Assembly: GCF_947497935.1 (NCBI RefSeq) | Contig: NZ_CANMIO010000004.1 | Location: forward strand, 1-64,000 | Direction of reading: 5' to 3' | Length of the DNA: 64,000 nucleotides | Source of the DNA: an uncultured Shewanella sp. | GTDB lineage: Bacteria; Pseudomonadota; Gammaproteobacteria; Enterobacterales; Shewanellaceae | Shown here: one piece after another, positions 47,460 through 57,625 of the stretch | Position numbering within the stretch: position 1 is the stretch's first letter | How the letters are laid out: each line of letters starts with the position of its first letter | Made by a program: the position numbers and the translations under genes | The notes under the pieces: model-generated | Databases searched by the model: none | What the model was told of the DNA's origin: nothing | Seen by the model: only the letters and a program-made list of their open reading frames with translations

Positions 47460-47799
47460 AAGTTAATCAGCAAGCTCCTTGCCACAATAAGGATTATAGC
47501 TGCATTGGATAAGTAGACTGACAATAGCTTTAGTGCCGAATGAAATTACGTCACTGGCTAAATACGCCGCAAACCGTCTAACAATCACCCAACAGCCACA
47601 AGGTAAGTGTGACTCGCCCGCCAATATCCTATCAAGTTAATCCACATTAATAAGCGTCTGTGCAATATTAGCGCGCCGCAGATCTAGACCAGATAAAAGG
47701 TCAACTTTATAAAACTAAAATTAACCTCAAAAACAACGGTTTTGAGGTCGACTGCGCGCACTTATTTATGACTTTTAGACGACTTTAAGTGTACAAAAA
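47460..47799. other. Intergenic region with a hairpin before the oxidoreductase gene
   Basis: ACCTCAAAA (47724-47732) and TTTTGAGGT (47740-47748) form a 9-pair inverted repeat 51 bases before the next ATG. It lacks a T run and may be an operator or a leader structure. The rest shows nothing recognisable. Confidence 0.4.
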
Positions 47800-48357
47800 A
47801 TGAATGACACCAACAGCAATGTGCTACTGATCTCGGGCCATCCCGACCTCAAACGCTCCGTTGCAAATACCGAAATACTTAACCTGCTAGCGACAACTAG
47901 CCAGATTAAGATCCATAAACTCGATGAGGCCTGCCAAGGCTTTCGAATTGATGTTGTCGCTGAACAAGCCTTACTGACTCAAGCCGATACGATTGTTTTA
48001 CAGTTTCCACTGTACTGGTCAACCTATCCGGCATTGATGAAGCTGTGGTTCGATGAGGTTTTTACCTACAACTTTGCCTTTGGTCCTAACGGCGACAAGC
48101 TAAAAGGCAAAAAAGTGATCTTATCCATTACCTGTGGTGCAACTGAAAATTCCTATCAACCAGGTGAGTTTAACTTCTTGCCTCTTGAGCAGTATTTACA
48201 AGCCGCTATGCATCCCGTGAAGGCTGCACAAATGGAAATTGTCGATACGGTGATCACCTTCGAGATGAATTCAACACCTGATGAAGGCGGCGATCAAAAT
48301 ACCGTTATGCAATTAGCTCAACAACATGTAGAGCGCTTAACCCATTTACTCAACTAA
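47800..48357 (+). CDS. Flavodoxin-fold NAD(P)H oxidoreductase (KefG/YheR-like)
   Basis: This 185-residue member of the Flavodoxin_2 family has VLLISGHPDLKRSVANT (FMN phosphate loop), DTIVLQFPLYWSTYPALMKLWFDEVFTYNFAFGPNG and VILSITCGATENSYQPG. The WYS-like and FAFG segments are typical of KefG/KefF and MdaB-type quinone reductases. No kefB/kefC channel is adjacent, so a soluble quinone reductase role is likelier than channel regulation. It lies 49 bases before nupC on the same strand. Confidence 0.85.
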   Translation: MNDTNSNVLLISGHPDLKRSVANTEILNLLATTSQIKIHKLDEACQGFRIDVVAEQALLTQADTIVLQFPLYWSTYPALMKLWFDEVFTYNFAFGPNGDKLKGKKVILSITCGATENSYQPGEFNFLPLEQYLQAAMHPVKAAQMEIVDTVITFEMNSTPDEGGDQNTVMQLAQQHVERLTHLLN

Positions 48358-48406
48358 CTGAGTCAATCAGCTTAATTAATCAAATAAACAATAGGTTATA
48401 ACTATT

Positions 48407-49654
48407 ATGTTTCAATCCATATTAGGTATCGTAGCGCTACTAATCGTAGGCTACCTTTTTTGTAATGCTAAAAAGCAAGTCAACTGGCGTACAGTCGGTG
48501 GCGCACTGCTGATCCAATTAACCATTGCTGGTTTTGTATTGGCCACCAGCTTTGGTGAAAGCGTACTACTGTCTTTATCAAACGGCGTAGCCAATGTTTT
48601 AGGCTTCGCGTCTAAAGGTATTAGCTTTGTGTTTGGTAACCTAGTGACTTTCCAAGTTGAAAACTTAGGCTTTATCTTTGCTTTCCAAGTATTGCCAGCA
48701 ATCATCTTCACCGCTTCATTAGTTAGCTTACTGCACTACATGGGTATCATGGGCTTTGTAGTTAAAGTACTTGGTGGCGGTCTACAAAAGCTAATTGGTT
48801 CATCGAAAGCCGAGTCAATGAACGCCATTGCCAACACGGTATGTGGTCAAACAGAGGCGCCACTATTCGTTAAACCTTGGCATCCACACCTGACTAAATC
48901 AGAGATCTTTGCCATCATGGTCGGTGGTTTAGCCTCGATTGCAGGCTCTGTATTAGCAGGTCTTGCAGGTATGGGCGTTGAAGTGCGCTACTTAGTTATG
49001 GCGTGTTTTATGAGTGCGCCAGCAGGTCTATTATTTGCTAAGTTAATGATCCCAGAGACTGAGCAGCCAGTGAGTGATGTACCTGCACTGCCAGATGATG
49101 AAAAGCCATCTAACTTTATCGATGCGATTGCTAAAGGCGCAATTGCTGGTATGCAAATTGCCGCAGTAGTAGGTGCAATTTTGATTGCCTGTATCGGCTT
49201 AATGGCGATGCTAAACAGCATGATCGGCTGGGCTGGCGGACTATTTGGCTTTAAGGATGTGACTCTTGAGCTATTAATGGGCTATGCATTCTCACCTATC
49301 GCTTGGTTAATCGGTGTACCTTGGGCTGAAGCCAATATTGCCGGTAACTTTATCGCACAAAAGCTAGTACTTAACGAATTCGTTGCTTACGCAGGTTTTG
49401 CTCCGTACATCTCTGGTGAAACTGTGGTTGCAGCAACAGGCGAAGTGATGTCACCAAAGTCTGTGGCTATCATCACTGTTGCGCTATGTGGCTTTGCTAA
49501 TATCGGCTCAGTGTCTATGGTGGTTGCAGCGTTGAGCACCATGATCCCAAATAAGTCTAGCTACATCGCATCTGTTGGTATGAAAGTACTTTTAGCTGCA
49601 ACACTAGCTAACCTATTATCGGCGACCGTTGTTGGTCTGTTTATGTCTTTCTAA
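48407..49654 (+). CDS. nupC: Concentrative nucleoside transporter (NupC family)
   Basis: This 415-residue membrane protein couples nucleoside uptake to proton or sodium entry. The CNT core motifs are seen: GQTEAPLFVKPWHPHLTKSEIFAIMVGGLASIAGSVL (nucleoside-binding hairpin), MSAPAGLLFAKLMIPE, GVPWAEANIAGNFIAQKLVLNEFVAY and ALCGFANIGSVSM. About ten hydrophobic segments are present. A strong terminator follows. Confidence 0.93.
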   Translation: MFQSILGIVALLIVGYLFCNAKKQVNWRTVGGALLIQLTIAGFVLATSFGESVLLSLSNGVANVLGFASKGISFVFGNLVTFQVENLGFIFAFQVLPAIIFTASLVSLLHYMGIMGFVVKVLGGGLQKLIGSSKAESMNAIANTVCGQTEAPLFVKPWHPHLTKSEIFAIMVGGLASIAGSVLAGLAGMGVEVRYLVMACFMSAPAGLLFAKLMIPETEQPVSDVPALPDDEKPSNFIDAIAKGAIAGMQIAAVVGAILIACIGLMAMLNSMIGWAGGLFGFKDVTLELLMGYAFSPIAWLIGVPWAEANIAGNFIAQKLVLNEFVAYAGFAPYISGETVVAATGEVMSPKSVAIITVALCGFANIGSVSMVVAALSTMIPNKSSYIASVGMKVLLAATLANLLSATVVGLFMSF

Positions 49655-49674
49655 GACTATAAACGCCCAACTGA

Positions 49675-49705
49675 AAGTGCTTACCCTTTGATAGGGTAAG
49701 CACTT
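49675..49705 (+). terminator. Terminator of nupC
   Basis: AAGTGCTTACCCT and AGGGTAAGCACTT arms form a perfect 13-pair stem with a TTGAT loop, followed by GTTTA. Confidence 0.8.
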
Positions 49706-49974
49706 GTTTACCACTTAGCTTTTCCTAGTCCTCTCTAGCTTCCCTCTGCTTTACCCTTTCCTCTCGATACAGATTAAAGCCTAAGCAATTTTAGATAAAA
49801 CTCTCTTAATCTTTGTAAGTTTTTAAAGCTGCTTGTTTGTTAATTGTTGTTAACTGATAGTTATTTAAGCTGTTGATTAGCTGATTAATTATTAGTTATA
49901 CGCACTCTGTGAACCTTAGGCTAGGATGCGCGTCAAATACGTAAAGACGTATCCTTACATTTAGGAATTTGACA
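49706..49974. other. Intergenic region before the DUF2076 gene
   Basis: AT-rich; no gene or clear motif seen. AGGAA before the ATG at 49975 is the likely ribosome site. Confidence 0.35.
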
Positions 49975-50652
49975 ATGACTCCGCAAGAACAAGAACTGAT
50001 TCAAAACGTAGCCGACAAACTAAAGGCTAGCCCGAACAAGCCAAAAGATGCTGAAGCTGAAAGCCTAATCAGCCAAGAGATCGCTTCTCAAGAAGATATC
50101 GTTTACAAGTTAACTCAAGCGGTACTTGTACAAGAGATGGCACTTAAAGAGCTGAAGTCAAAAAGTGACTTTTTACAGACTCAAGTTGATCACTTCAGAA
50201 AAGAATCTGAGCGTGGCGCACTAAGCCGTATGATGGGCGGTGCTAACCCAGCGCCAGTACAACCTCAGCCTGTACGTCAACCAAGTGCATTTGGTAGCTT
50301 CATGCAAACTGCAGCGGGTGTTGCAGCGGGTATGGTTGCCGGCAACTTAATTAGCAATGCACTGTTTGGTGGCGAAGAGACTGCAACTGCTGAAGCGGCA
50401 CCGGAAGTCGCACCTGAAGCTCCTGCTGAAACTGAAGCGCCAACAGAAACTGCAGCTGCTGATACCGCAGCACCTGAAGATACAGGTTCTAGCTTCTTAG
50501 ATGACAATTCTGGTTTTGCTTCTGAGTATGCGAGCGAAGACACTTTTGCTAACACAGGTTTTGGCGGTGATGAAAGCTTCGGCGGCTTTGATGACGCAGG
50601 TTTTGGCGATGGTGGTTTTGGCGATTTTGGTGGCGACGACGAAGATTTTTAA
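49975..50652 (+). CDS. DUF2076 domain protein
   Basis: This 225-residue protein has an N-terminal helical domain (MTPQEQELIQNVADKLK; QDIVYKLTQAVLVQEMALKEL-like coiled coil). A GSFMQTAAGVAAGMVAGNLISNALFGG hydrophobic stretch follows, then an Ala/Glu/Pro/Thr-rich linker and a Gly/Phe/Asp-rich acidic tail. This order is typical of DUF2076, a periplasm- or membrane-associated family of unknown function. The low-complexity tail (GFGGDESFGG, FGDGGFGDFG) is probably disordered. Confidence 0.8.
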   Translation: MTPQEQELIQNVADKLKASPNKPKDAEAESLISQEIASQEDIVYKLTQAVLVQEMALKELKSKSDFLQTQVDHFRKESERGALSRMMGGANPAPVQPQPVRQPSAFGSFMQTAAGVAAGMVAGNLISNALFGGEETATAEAAPEVAPEAPAETEAPTETAAADTAAPEDTGSSFLDDNSGFASEYASEDTFANTGFGGDESFGGFDDAGFGDGGFGDFGGDDEDF

Positions 50653-51017
50653 TCTCAACTCCAGCCATAGATAGTCAATCGGTGGTAGCCAAATGCCCTT
50701 TTTAATTTGGCCGCCACTGAAATACTGTTAACTTGCTTTATCTAGATGCTTTTAGCTAAGTGCTTTTAACTAAGCGATCTTAACTCTGTTTTAGTCCACC
50801 ATCGGCCATCGGCCAAACACTTGCACCACTCTGCTCCTCGCTCACAAAGCTTAAGCCTATTTTCTCCCCGTAAAGCCTCCAATTGTAACCATCTGCAACA
50901 GCCTCTTTATATTGATATCCTTTTTGTAATACTCGTGGCTATACTAGCTTCGCCAGTAACAAGCTGGCTAAAACACTAATAAAAAACTCAACAAATTGCT
51001 CCTAAGGAGAACCACTC
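50653..51017. other. Intergenic region before the S9 peptidase gene
   Basis: Two near copies of GCTTTTAACTAAG occur around 50749-50775. No gene or terminator is recognised. Confidence 0.35.
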
Positions 51018-53060
51018 GTGAAGAAAGCCGGGATCCTGTTATTGTCTATGCTAATGCCGATGGCAAGTGCATTTGCAGACTCAACTAAACCCCTTTCGGT
51101 TGATGTGCTGTGGCAACTTAACCGTATAGGCAGTCCAATTATTTCACCGGACGGCGACAAAATCGTCGCCCCAGTGACCCAATATGATGTGCCTGAAGAT
51201 AAAGGCTCAACCCAGCTTTGGTTATTTGACAAAGATGGCGATAGCCAACAAGCACTAACAGCCAAAGGCATGCGCGCTAGCGAAGCCACCTTCTCACCGG
51301 ATGGCAAAACACTCGCATTTATCAGCAAGCGTGATGACGATTCTGCAGGCCAGGTTTACCTATTACCAATGACAGGTCCAGGTGAGGCGCAAAAGCTAAC
51401 CGACGTACCGGGCGGCGTTTACGGTATGAAGTGGGTAGGTAAACATATCTACTTTATTAGCCGTATTTTCCCAGGTAAGAACTGGGAGGAGATGACAGAG
51501 CAGCTAAAGGCCGACAAAGAAACCAAAGTCTCTGCCCACCAATGGACAGAGCTACCTTACTCAAGCTTTGATCACTGGATTGATGAAGACCGCGAGGCTC
51601 ATGTATTCCGTATTCCTGCAACAGGCGGTGAAATCGAAGCTATCACTCAACCACTGAGTCAGCAGTTACCACGCTCATCACAAAGCGCCTCAAGCTATGA
51701 TATTGCGCCAAACGAGCAGTGGATTGCCTTTACGGCTAATGGCTGGAACGCTTCAATGAAAACCCGCGAAGTTGATCCTAAGATTGATATTTTCTTAGCT
51801 AAGATCGGTAGCGGCAAAGCAGAAAACTTAACTCCAGATAATGAAGCGCCAAATAGCAATCCGCAGTTTAGCCCTAACGGTAAAACCTTAGCCTTTACTC
51901 AGCAGCTGATCCACGGCTTCTATGCTGACACATCACGCCTAGTCTTGATGGACATGAAACAGCGTCAACCAAAGGTGATTAACGACACTTGGGATCGCTC
52001 TGTATCACGCTTTGGCTGGACTGCCGACAGCAAAGGTTTCTATGCCGCAATTGATGATGCCGCGACTAGCCGCATTTATCATATCAATGCTAAAAACGGC
52101 AAAGTAAAAGCCATTACCAAAGACACTAACTTTGGTAAGCCAGTGATGGCAGAAGACGGCACTATCGTTGCCACCAACGACAGCTTTTTATACCCAGCAC
52201 GCCTTGTGACCATTAACCCGCGTAACGGCAAAACGACGCGTCTAGATAGCTTTAACGATGACATTCTTGCAGATGTCGACATGGGTACTTATGAGTCGGT
52301 AACCTACAAAGGCTATAACGATCAAGACATTCAGATGTGGGTCCATTACCCTCCAGGATTTGATAGCAGCAAGAAGTATCCGCTAATGATGCTGATTCAC
52401 GGTGGCCCACACAATGCTATCTCTGACGGTTTCCACTACCGCTGGAACGCACAAACCTTTGCCTCTTGGGGTTATGTCACAGCATGGCCAAACTTCCACG
52501 GCTCGAGCGGTTTCGGCCAAGAGTTTGCTGACAGCATCAACCCTGACTGGAAGAATAAGTCACTAGAAGATGTACTTAAAGCGGCTGACTGGTTTGAGCA
52601 AAAAGACTGGATCGACAGCGAGCGTATGGTCGCCGGCGGTGCGAGTTATGGCGGTTACTTGTCTTCAATTATTTTAGGCCAAGAGCACCCGTTTAACGCA
52701 CTACTGATCCATGCAGCCGTGTACAACATGTATTCACAAATGTCGGCTGACTTTGCGGTGCACAGCACCCGATTTGGTCATTACTGGGAAAAGCCCGAGA
52801 TCTATAAGTCGATTTCTCCGCACTACTTTGCAGAGAACTTTAACACGCCGACATTAGTGATCCACGGTCAGCTTGATTACCGTGTACCAGTTGGCCAAGG
52901 TTTTGAGCTATTCCGTACTCTGCAGAGCCGTGGTGTCGAATCAAAGATGATCTACTTCCCCGATGAGAATCACTGGATCATGAAGCCGAACAACTCTATC
53001 TACTGGTATAACCAAGTCGAAGATTGGATGACACGTTTTGCCGAGCCAGGCGGACGTTAA
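51018..53060 (+). CDS. Secreted S9-family prolyl oligopeptidase-like peptidase
   Basis: This 680-residue protein has a signal peptide (MKKAGILLLSMLMPMASAFA), a seven-bladed beta-propeller with WD40-like SPDGKTLAFISKR and SPNGKTLAFTQQ repeats, and a C-terminal alpha/beta hydrolase. The catalytic triad is Ser543 in GGASYGGYLSS, Asp620 in HGQLDYRVP and His652 in DENHWI. It is closest in layout to the dipeptidyl/acylaminoacyl peptidases of Shewanella and Xanthomonas. It should cleave oligopeptides in the periplasm. Confidence 0.93.
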   Translation: MKKAGILLLSMLMPMASAFADSTKPLSVDVLWQLNRIGSPIISPDGDKIVAPVTQYDVPEDKGSTQLWLFDKDGDSQQALTAKGMRASEATFSPDGKTLAFISKRDDDSAGQVYLLPMTGPGEAQKLTDVPGGVYGMKWVGKHIYFISRIFPGKNWEEMTEQLKADKETKVSAHQWTELPYSSFDHWIDEDREAHVFRIPATGGEIEAITQPLSQQLPRSSQSASSYDIAPNEQWIAFTANGWNASMKTREVDPKIDIFLAKIGSGKAENLTPDNEAPNSNPQFSPNGKTLAFTQQLIHGFYADTSRLVLMDMKQRQPKVINDTWDRSVSRFGWTADSKGFYAAIDDAATSRIYHINAKNGKVKAITKDTNFGKPVMAEDGTIVATNDSFLYPARLVTINPRNGKTTRLDSFNDDILADVDMGTYESVTYKGYNDQDIQMWVHYPPGFDSSKKYPLMMLIHGGPHNAISDGFHYRWNAQTFASWGYVTAWPNFHGSSGFGQEFADSINPDWKNKSLEDVLKAADWFEQKDWIDSERMVAGGASYGGYLSSIILGQEHPFNALLIHAAVYNMYSQMSADFAVHSTRFGHYWEKPEIYKSISPHYFAENFNTPTLVIHGQLDYRVPVGQGFELFRTLQSRGVESKMIYFPDENHWIMKPNNSIYWYNQVEDWMTRFAEPGGR

Positions 53061-53089
53061 TCAAAGTCTGTAATGAATAGCTAGAAACG

Positions 53090-53115
53090 AAAAGGCTGCC
53101 CATTGGCAGCCTTTT
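53090..53115. terminator. Bidirectional terminator
   Basis: AAAAGGCTGCC and GGCAGCCTTTT arms with a CATT loop lie between the convergent peptidase and DUF805 genes. Confidence 0.9.
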
Positions 53116-53132
53116 TAATTAACAGCTAACGC

Positions 53133-53498
53133 CTAAGCCAACTTAGGGCTCATACCCCAGCTATTCTCTTCAGCCTTACTGTCGAGCACGCAGAAAACGA
53201 ATATCGTAATCACACCGATTAGTGGTACCAGTAGAATCAGTAACCACCAACCACTCTTATTAATATCATGTAGTCGGCGTACCGTAAGCGCAAGCCCTGG
53301 AATAAATACCGCTAGTCCGTATAACCCACTCAATAGCCCCATTCCAGTTTCTAAGCTCATGGTACCTAAAATACCGTCAATGAAGCTCAGCACTATGCTG
53401 AAGATGATATTGAATAGCGCAAACATCCAATATTCTTTACGTCGTGAGCGGCCACTAAAATCAAAATACTTTTTTAGGGCGAGGAGATACCAATTCAT
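53133..53498 (-). CDS. DUF805 membrane protein
   Basis: This 121-residue protein starts MNWYLLALKKYFDFSGRSRRKEYWMFALFN, the DUF805 hallmark. It has LALTVRRLHDINKSGWWLL in the middle and four helices. Function is unknown. GGAAGT lies before the ATG. Confidence 0.88.
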   Translation of the reverse strand: MNWYLLALKKYFDFSGRSRRKEYWMFALFNIIFSIVLSFIDGILGTMSLETGMGLLSGLYGLAVFIPGLALTVRRLHDINKSGWWLLILLVPLIGVITIFVFCVLDSKAEENSWGMSPKLA

Positions 53499-53983
53499 AC
53501 TTACTTCCTTTTAAGTTTCTTTTAAATTCCTTTAACAACAAGCCCTGCCAAATAATGGAAGCCAGTTAAAGGCTAGTGTATAGCGACAAGAATTTATCGG
53601 TTCAAGATGAGTAAACAAATACTAAGATTGAGACACATCATCCTGATGTGGGAGGCACCTAAATCAGAAGATTTCGGTGCGGCATCCTTGTTGCGGAACT
53701 AACCATACTAACCCAAGCAATCAATGTCCAATCGTTAACATTAAAAAGCGAGTCACGTACCTGATCATCATTTTCCAATAGAAAAATAAACCTACACCAC
53801 CAGACTAATTATCAAACAACTGACTTATCCAAAACCAAGCTCTATCACAAATTGACACTTTATCGACAGTAACGCTCAGCTAAACAACTGTTATAAATAG
53901 GGTAATCGGTTATGCTCAACAGCAAATAGATAGCCGCTACCTTACCGGCTTTGGAATCGATTTAGCGTTAATAGGACAGCAGT
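53499..53983. other. Intergenic region before the large unknown gene
   Basis: About 485 bases with no supported gene, repeat or terminator. AGGA lies just before the ATG at 53984. Confidence 0.4.
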
Positions 53984-56900
53984 ATGGACGCATTTAGCCA
54001 GCTACAAGTTATTGAATTTAACCGCCACAGCCCTGCCAGTATCGAGCAAGCCTTGCAAAGCTATCAAGCTCAATTAGAAGCGCATCAAGCCTTTGTTAGA
54101 GGCGGTCGATTCAACTTGATGTTTATGGATAACAGTAGCGGCACAACTGAACACCTACAACTGGACATGCTGCAAGATAAGCAACCCACTATGGATGCTC
54201 TCGGGCTTAATCCTGATGGCGGCCACTTAAGTAGTTATGTTGTAAGTGATGAACGTCTGCTGTATCTATCTGAAACCCTATTATTTGCCCTAGCCCTTGA
54301 GCATGATTCGCTTTACCCACAGCTGCGTAAGACTGCACAAGCTATAGTTAACTACGCCCGCTTTGAAAACGACACCAGTGAGATGTGGCTCGATGACACT
54401 CGAGTATTTGGCGCAGAACCGCTATATATGATGGCGGCCAAAGACGCTAATGATGCGATTTATTTAGCGCAGTTTTTTATCCCCTATTGGGATGATGAAC
54501 ATGCGGTAGGCTATGGCGATATGATGTTAAGCCTACTCAGGAAACATGGTTGGTGCGAGGCGATGATTAACGCCTTTATCTGGTGTGATAATCACAGCTT
54601 TAGGTTCGCTTTTTACGGCAGTGATTGGGAACAACCAGCCCCAAGATACCAGCCACTTGGGGATTACTTAAAAGCTAACCCTGATAAATATCCGCGCTTT
54701 ATTGAGTTAGTAAAGCAGCGTTTTCACGCTCAGCCCGCACTAGTTTATAGCCAACATGACTCACTTGAAGAACAAAAGCCGATCCTCAATTTATATCTCA
54801 CCTTATTTGCCGAAAGTTGTGGTAAAGACAGTGAAGAGATGAACTGCGAGCTGGCTGAACATTTCATTAATGACAGCCTTGAAAATGAGGCGATGGATCT
54901 GCAAAACCTGCTAAAGCATGAGCTTAATGGCAAACTCTGTTGTTACGCAGGCAGTATTGCCCAGCAACAAAAGCAACGAATTGAACGCGCTGAGCGTAAA
55001 GAAGCACGCGACAAGTATCTAGGCGGGCTTAAGATGGTCAGCGAATTTATGCTGAGCCTTGAAAATAGCGACGCTCTACTGTCTTACATATCTACGGGTG
55101 AAAAGCCGGAGATCCTTGATGATATTGAATGCTTTAACATCGTCCCTCATAGTGAAAAGCACGCATTAACCTTTTTTGAAGCCATCCAAGAGTCTTGCTG
55201 GGATATGGACGACTTTGAGCATGTGCGCGACAACTTCCATGAAGTGATGGAGCACCTAGCAAAAGATTTGCTGCTAGAAGTTGATGAGGATATGAGCGAA
55301 GAATCGAGCAATGGCTTTATCAACCGCGTCAGTGCTCATGCTGATATGCATTGTAATGATACGGAGCAGAGATCGGCTAACACACAACCGGCAAGCCGAG
55401 TACGCGATGCGCAAACCATGCTGCGATTTGTTGACATTTTCTATCGTTTCTTTGGCCAGCAAGCCTTTAATGACGAAATGTGCGACCTGCTTACGGGCGA
55501 GTCAGAGTATCAAGCGATTATCAGCGTTGAAGACTATTACGCTCGTTTCATGCCAAGCGATGCCACACCAAAGCTGGATTCAGGTGTAAGCAGAACGGAG
55601 CAAAAGGCACTCGAAAGCCTACTAGATGAATTTATCGACATAGGTTACAACCAAGTATCGGCCGAAATGCTCGAGCAGGCTGATGAGCTGTTTGCCAATC
55701 GCGCCTGTTTGGACTGCCAAGACTGGCCGGAAGATGAGCTTGGTATCGATACGTTATGCGCATACTTATTACTGCAAGATAAGCTGCAAAATCGCAATGA
55801 TGACTACACCCAAGCGTTACATGTAAGGCTAAATGGCGTATTTGAACGTGCGGTTAACTTAATGCTCGAAAATGCCGACATCTTAGAAGATGGGCCTTTC
55901 ACCGAAAAAGGCCTCAATGATACAGAGCTACAACAGCTAAAAGCTTATTTTACTGACGCTAAGCCTGAGCTAAATCTGCAACAGGTGATAGCGCTATTAA
56001 ACCAACACCTGTATAGCCAAGATATCTGCCGCCAAGCATTTTTGTATTTCCCTAAAATTAGTCCTCTACAGAAAAGCTATAGCTTCTTAGATGACCACGA
56101 TGATGACTATCAACGGGTGGTCCTCGCTTGCTTGTGGCTAAAGCAACTCGACATCCCTGAAGCCATTAATGCAGAGCGTATTTGGCAACTGCTGATCACT
56201 ATGGCGCCTGTTAGAGTTGTTCATGTTATCGCTAAAGCCTTTAGCGAGCATAGCCGTAAATTCAAGTGTGATTCGCCGTTAGATGAAATCAACTTCTTCG
56301 ATATGCTTAACAGCCATGGCATAGATAAAGCCTTCACCTTGGCCTACCAGGTTGAGCAGTTTAGCGCTAGCACCTCACGTACCGATGATTACCTTAACTT
56401 AGTGGAGTTAATCGGTGAGCTCGCCGATGAGAAGCCAGGCATGCTGGCCGCTGCAAGACGTAGTGATGCCAAGGCGTTACTCCGCGGACTCGATTACAGC
56501 TATCAACCAATAAAGCTAGATTTTCATAAGCATGCGGCGATGCGTTTTCCAAGCTTACCCTTTGCACTCGATAATGAGCTAAAGCAATGTCTGAGAGAGT
56601 TTATTCAGCTTAATACTAATTCGTGGGAAGAGGTGATCGGGAGAAAATTTAGCGACTATGTGAGCTTCTCTGGCTTTGTCACTGACGCTGGCGAGTTACC
56701 TAAAAAGTTACGATTACCATTGACATTGCATCCTAATGCCGATCTGAGTCAAACCCGCAGAAACGATAGAATGGATTGGATATGCTCCGAGATCTTGCAG
56801 CAAGTTGGCGACGAGCTACAGGTGTTAGTGGCAGACAAAGACACAGTGAAAGACGGCAACCTCTACCTCGGCGGCGAGGTGTTAATCCTTAACGACAAGG

Positions 56901-57565
56901 TAGACGCCCAAAGCGTTATTGATGCAGTCAAAAACTTACCTAGTCCAGAAGAGCGCCGAAACCAAGTTAACCAAAACCTATGGGCATATCTGCAAGGCGA
57001 GCTAGATTATGCTGAGTTTGCGCCGCAGTTTAATCAATATGTCAGCTATGAAACCACGGCCAATTTAAAAGAGTATCGCAGCCATGCGTTAAGCCAATAT
57101 GTGTGGCTACTCGATGATGAACGCTGTGGCCGCTTAGTAGAACTACTCGCAAACCATAGCTACGCAGCCTATAAGGTGTTTACCGACGGGCTCGTAGATG
57201 GCTATATGGATCAACTCGCTTTGCAGGGAAAAATGGATTTAACTACTCGTTTAGCATGCGATGAAGATGACTATGAAGAGGCTGCGTTTCAAGCACTACT
57301 CGATTGGCTATTTAGCCGAAACGTTAAACGTGAATATCTACTGCTATATATGATCAAAAAATACCGCCCATGTATGGGCGAATATATTGCCGCTATGGCG
57401 CGCCGAGATGAAATCAAACCACTGATGTCATTCTTGCATATTCAAACCAAAGCAGCCTTAGTGGATATTCTTGCCAAGCAAGTTGATGCTGCAGAATTTA
57501 TGCAGCTGTTCGCCAAAGAGAAATCGCGAAAAATCCGTGACAGAGTCGAGGCGGCATTAAGGTAA
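53984..57565 (+). CDS. Large acidic cytoplasmic protein of unknown function
   Basis: This 1,193-residue protein has no signal peptide or transmembrane helix. It is strongly acidic and rich in Leu, Asp, Glu and Gln, suggesting a mostly helical, solenoid-like build. One Lys/Arg-rich helix (QQQKQRIERAERKEARDKY) lies near residue 330. The region around residues 890-930 is less acidic and may be a separate domain. I see no Walker, nuclease, protease or nucleotide-binding motif. Codon use looks like that of its neighbours, and a strong terminator follows it, so it appears to be a normal resident gene. I do not recognise the family. HEAT/ARM-like scaffold is a guess from composition. Confidence 0.75.
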   Translation: MDAFSQLQVIEFNRHSPASIEQALQSYQAQLEAHQAFVRGGRFNLMFMDNSSGTTEHLQLDMLQDKQPTMDALGLNPDGGHLSSYVVSDERLLYLSETLLFALALEHDSLYPQLRKTAQAIVNYARFENDTSEMWLDDTRVFGAEPLYMMAAKDANDAIYLAQFFIPYWDDEHAVGYGDMMLSLLRKHGWCEAMINAFIWCDNHSFRFAFYGSDWEQPAPRYQPLGDYLKANPDKYPRFIELVKQRFHAQPALVYSQHDSLEEQKPILNLYLTLFAESCGKDSEEMNCELAEHFINDSLENEAMDLQNLLKHELNGKLCCYAGSIAQQQKQRIERAERKEARDKYLGGLKMVSEFMLSLENSDALLSYISTGEKPEILDDIECFNIVPHSEKHALTFFEAIQESCWDMDDFEHVRDNFHEVMEHLAKDLLLEVDEDMSEESSNGFINRVSAHADMHCNDTEQRSANTQPASRVRDAQTMLRFVDIFYRFFGQQAFNDEMCDLLTGESEYQAIISVEDYYARFMPSDATPKLDSGVSRTEQKALESLLDEFIDIGYNQVSAEMLEQADELFANRACLDCQDWPEDELGIDTLCAYLLLQDKLQNRNDDYTQALHVRLNGVFERAVNLMLENADILEDGPFTEKGLNDTELQQLKAYFTDAKPELNLQQVIALLNQHLYSQDICRQAFLYFPKISPLQKSYSFLDDHDDDYQRVVLACLWLKQLDIPEAINAERIWQLLITMAPVRVVHVIAKAFSEHSRKFKCDSPLDEINFFDMLNSHGIDKAFTLAYQVEQFSASTSRTDDYLNLVELIGELADEKPGMLAAARRSDAKALLRGLDYSYQPIKLDFHKHAAMRFPSLPFALDNELKQCLREFIQLNTNSWEEVIGRKFSDYVSFSGFVTDAGELPKKLRLPLTLHPNADLSQTRRNDRMDWICSEILQQVGDELQVLVADKDTVKDGNLYLGGEVLILNDKVDAQSVIDAVKNLPSPEERRNQVNQNLWAYLQGELDYAEFAPQFNQYVSYETTANLKEYRSHALSQYVWLLDDERCGRLVELLANHSYAAYKVFTDGLVDGYMDQLALQGKMDLTTRLACDEDDYEEAAFQALLDWLFSRNVKREYLLLYMIKKYRPCMGEYIAAMARRDEIKPLMSFLHIQTKAALVDILAKQVDAAEFMQLFAKEKSRKIRDRVEAALR

Positions 57566-57578
57566 AGTAAACATTAAT

Positions 57579-57608
57579 AATAAGGCTGAGCCATCACTCA
57601 GCCTTATT
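57579..57608. terminator. Intrinsic terminator
   Basis: AATAAGGCTGAG and CTCAGCCTTATT arms surround a CCATCA loop, followed by CATTTTATTTTC. It sits 13 bases after the large gene and can also end transcription of the minus-strand gene to its right. Confidence 0.88.
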
Positions 57609-57625
57609 CATTTTATTTTCTTTCT

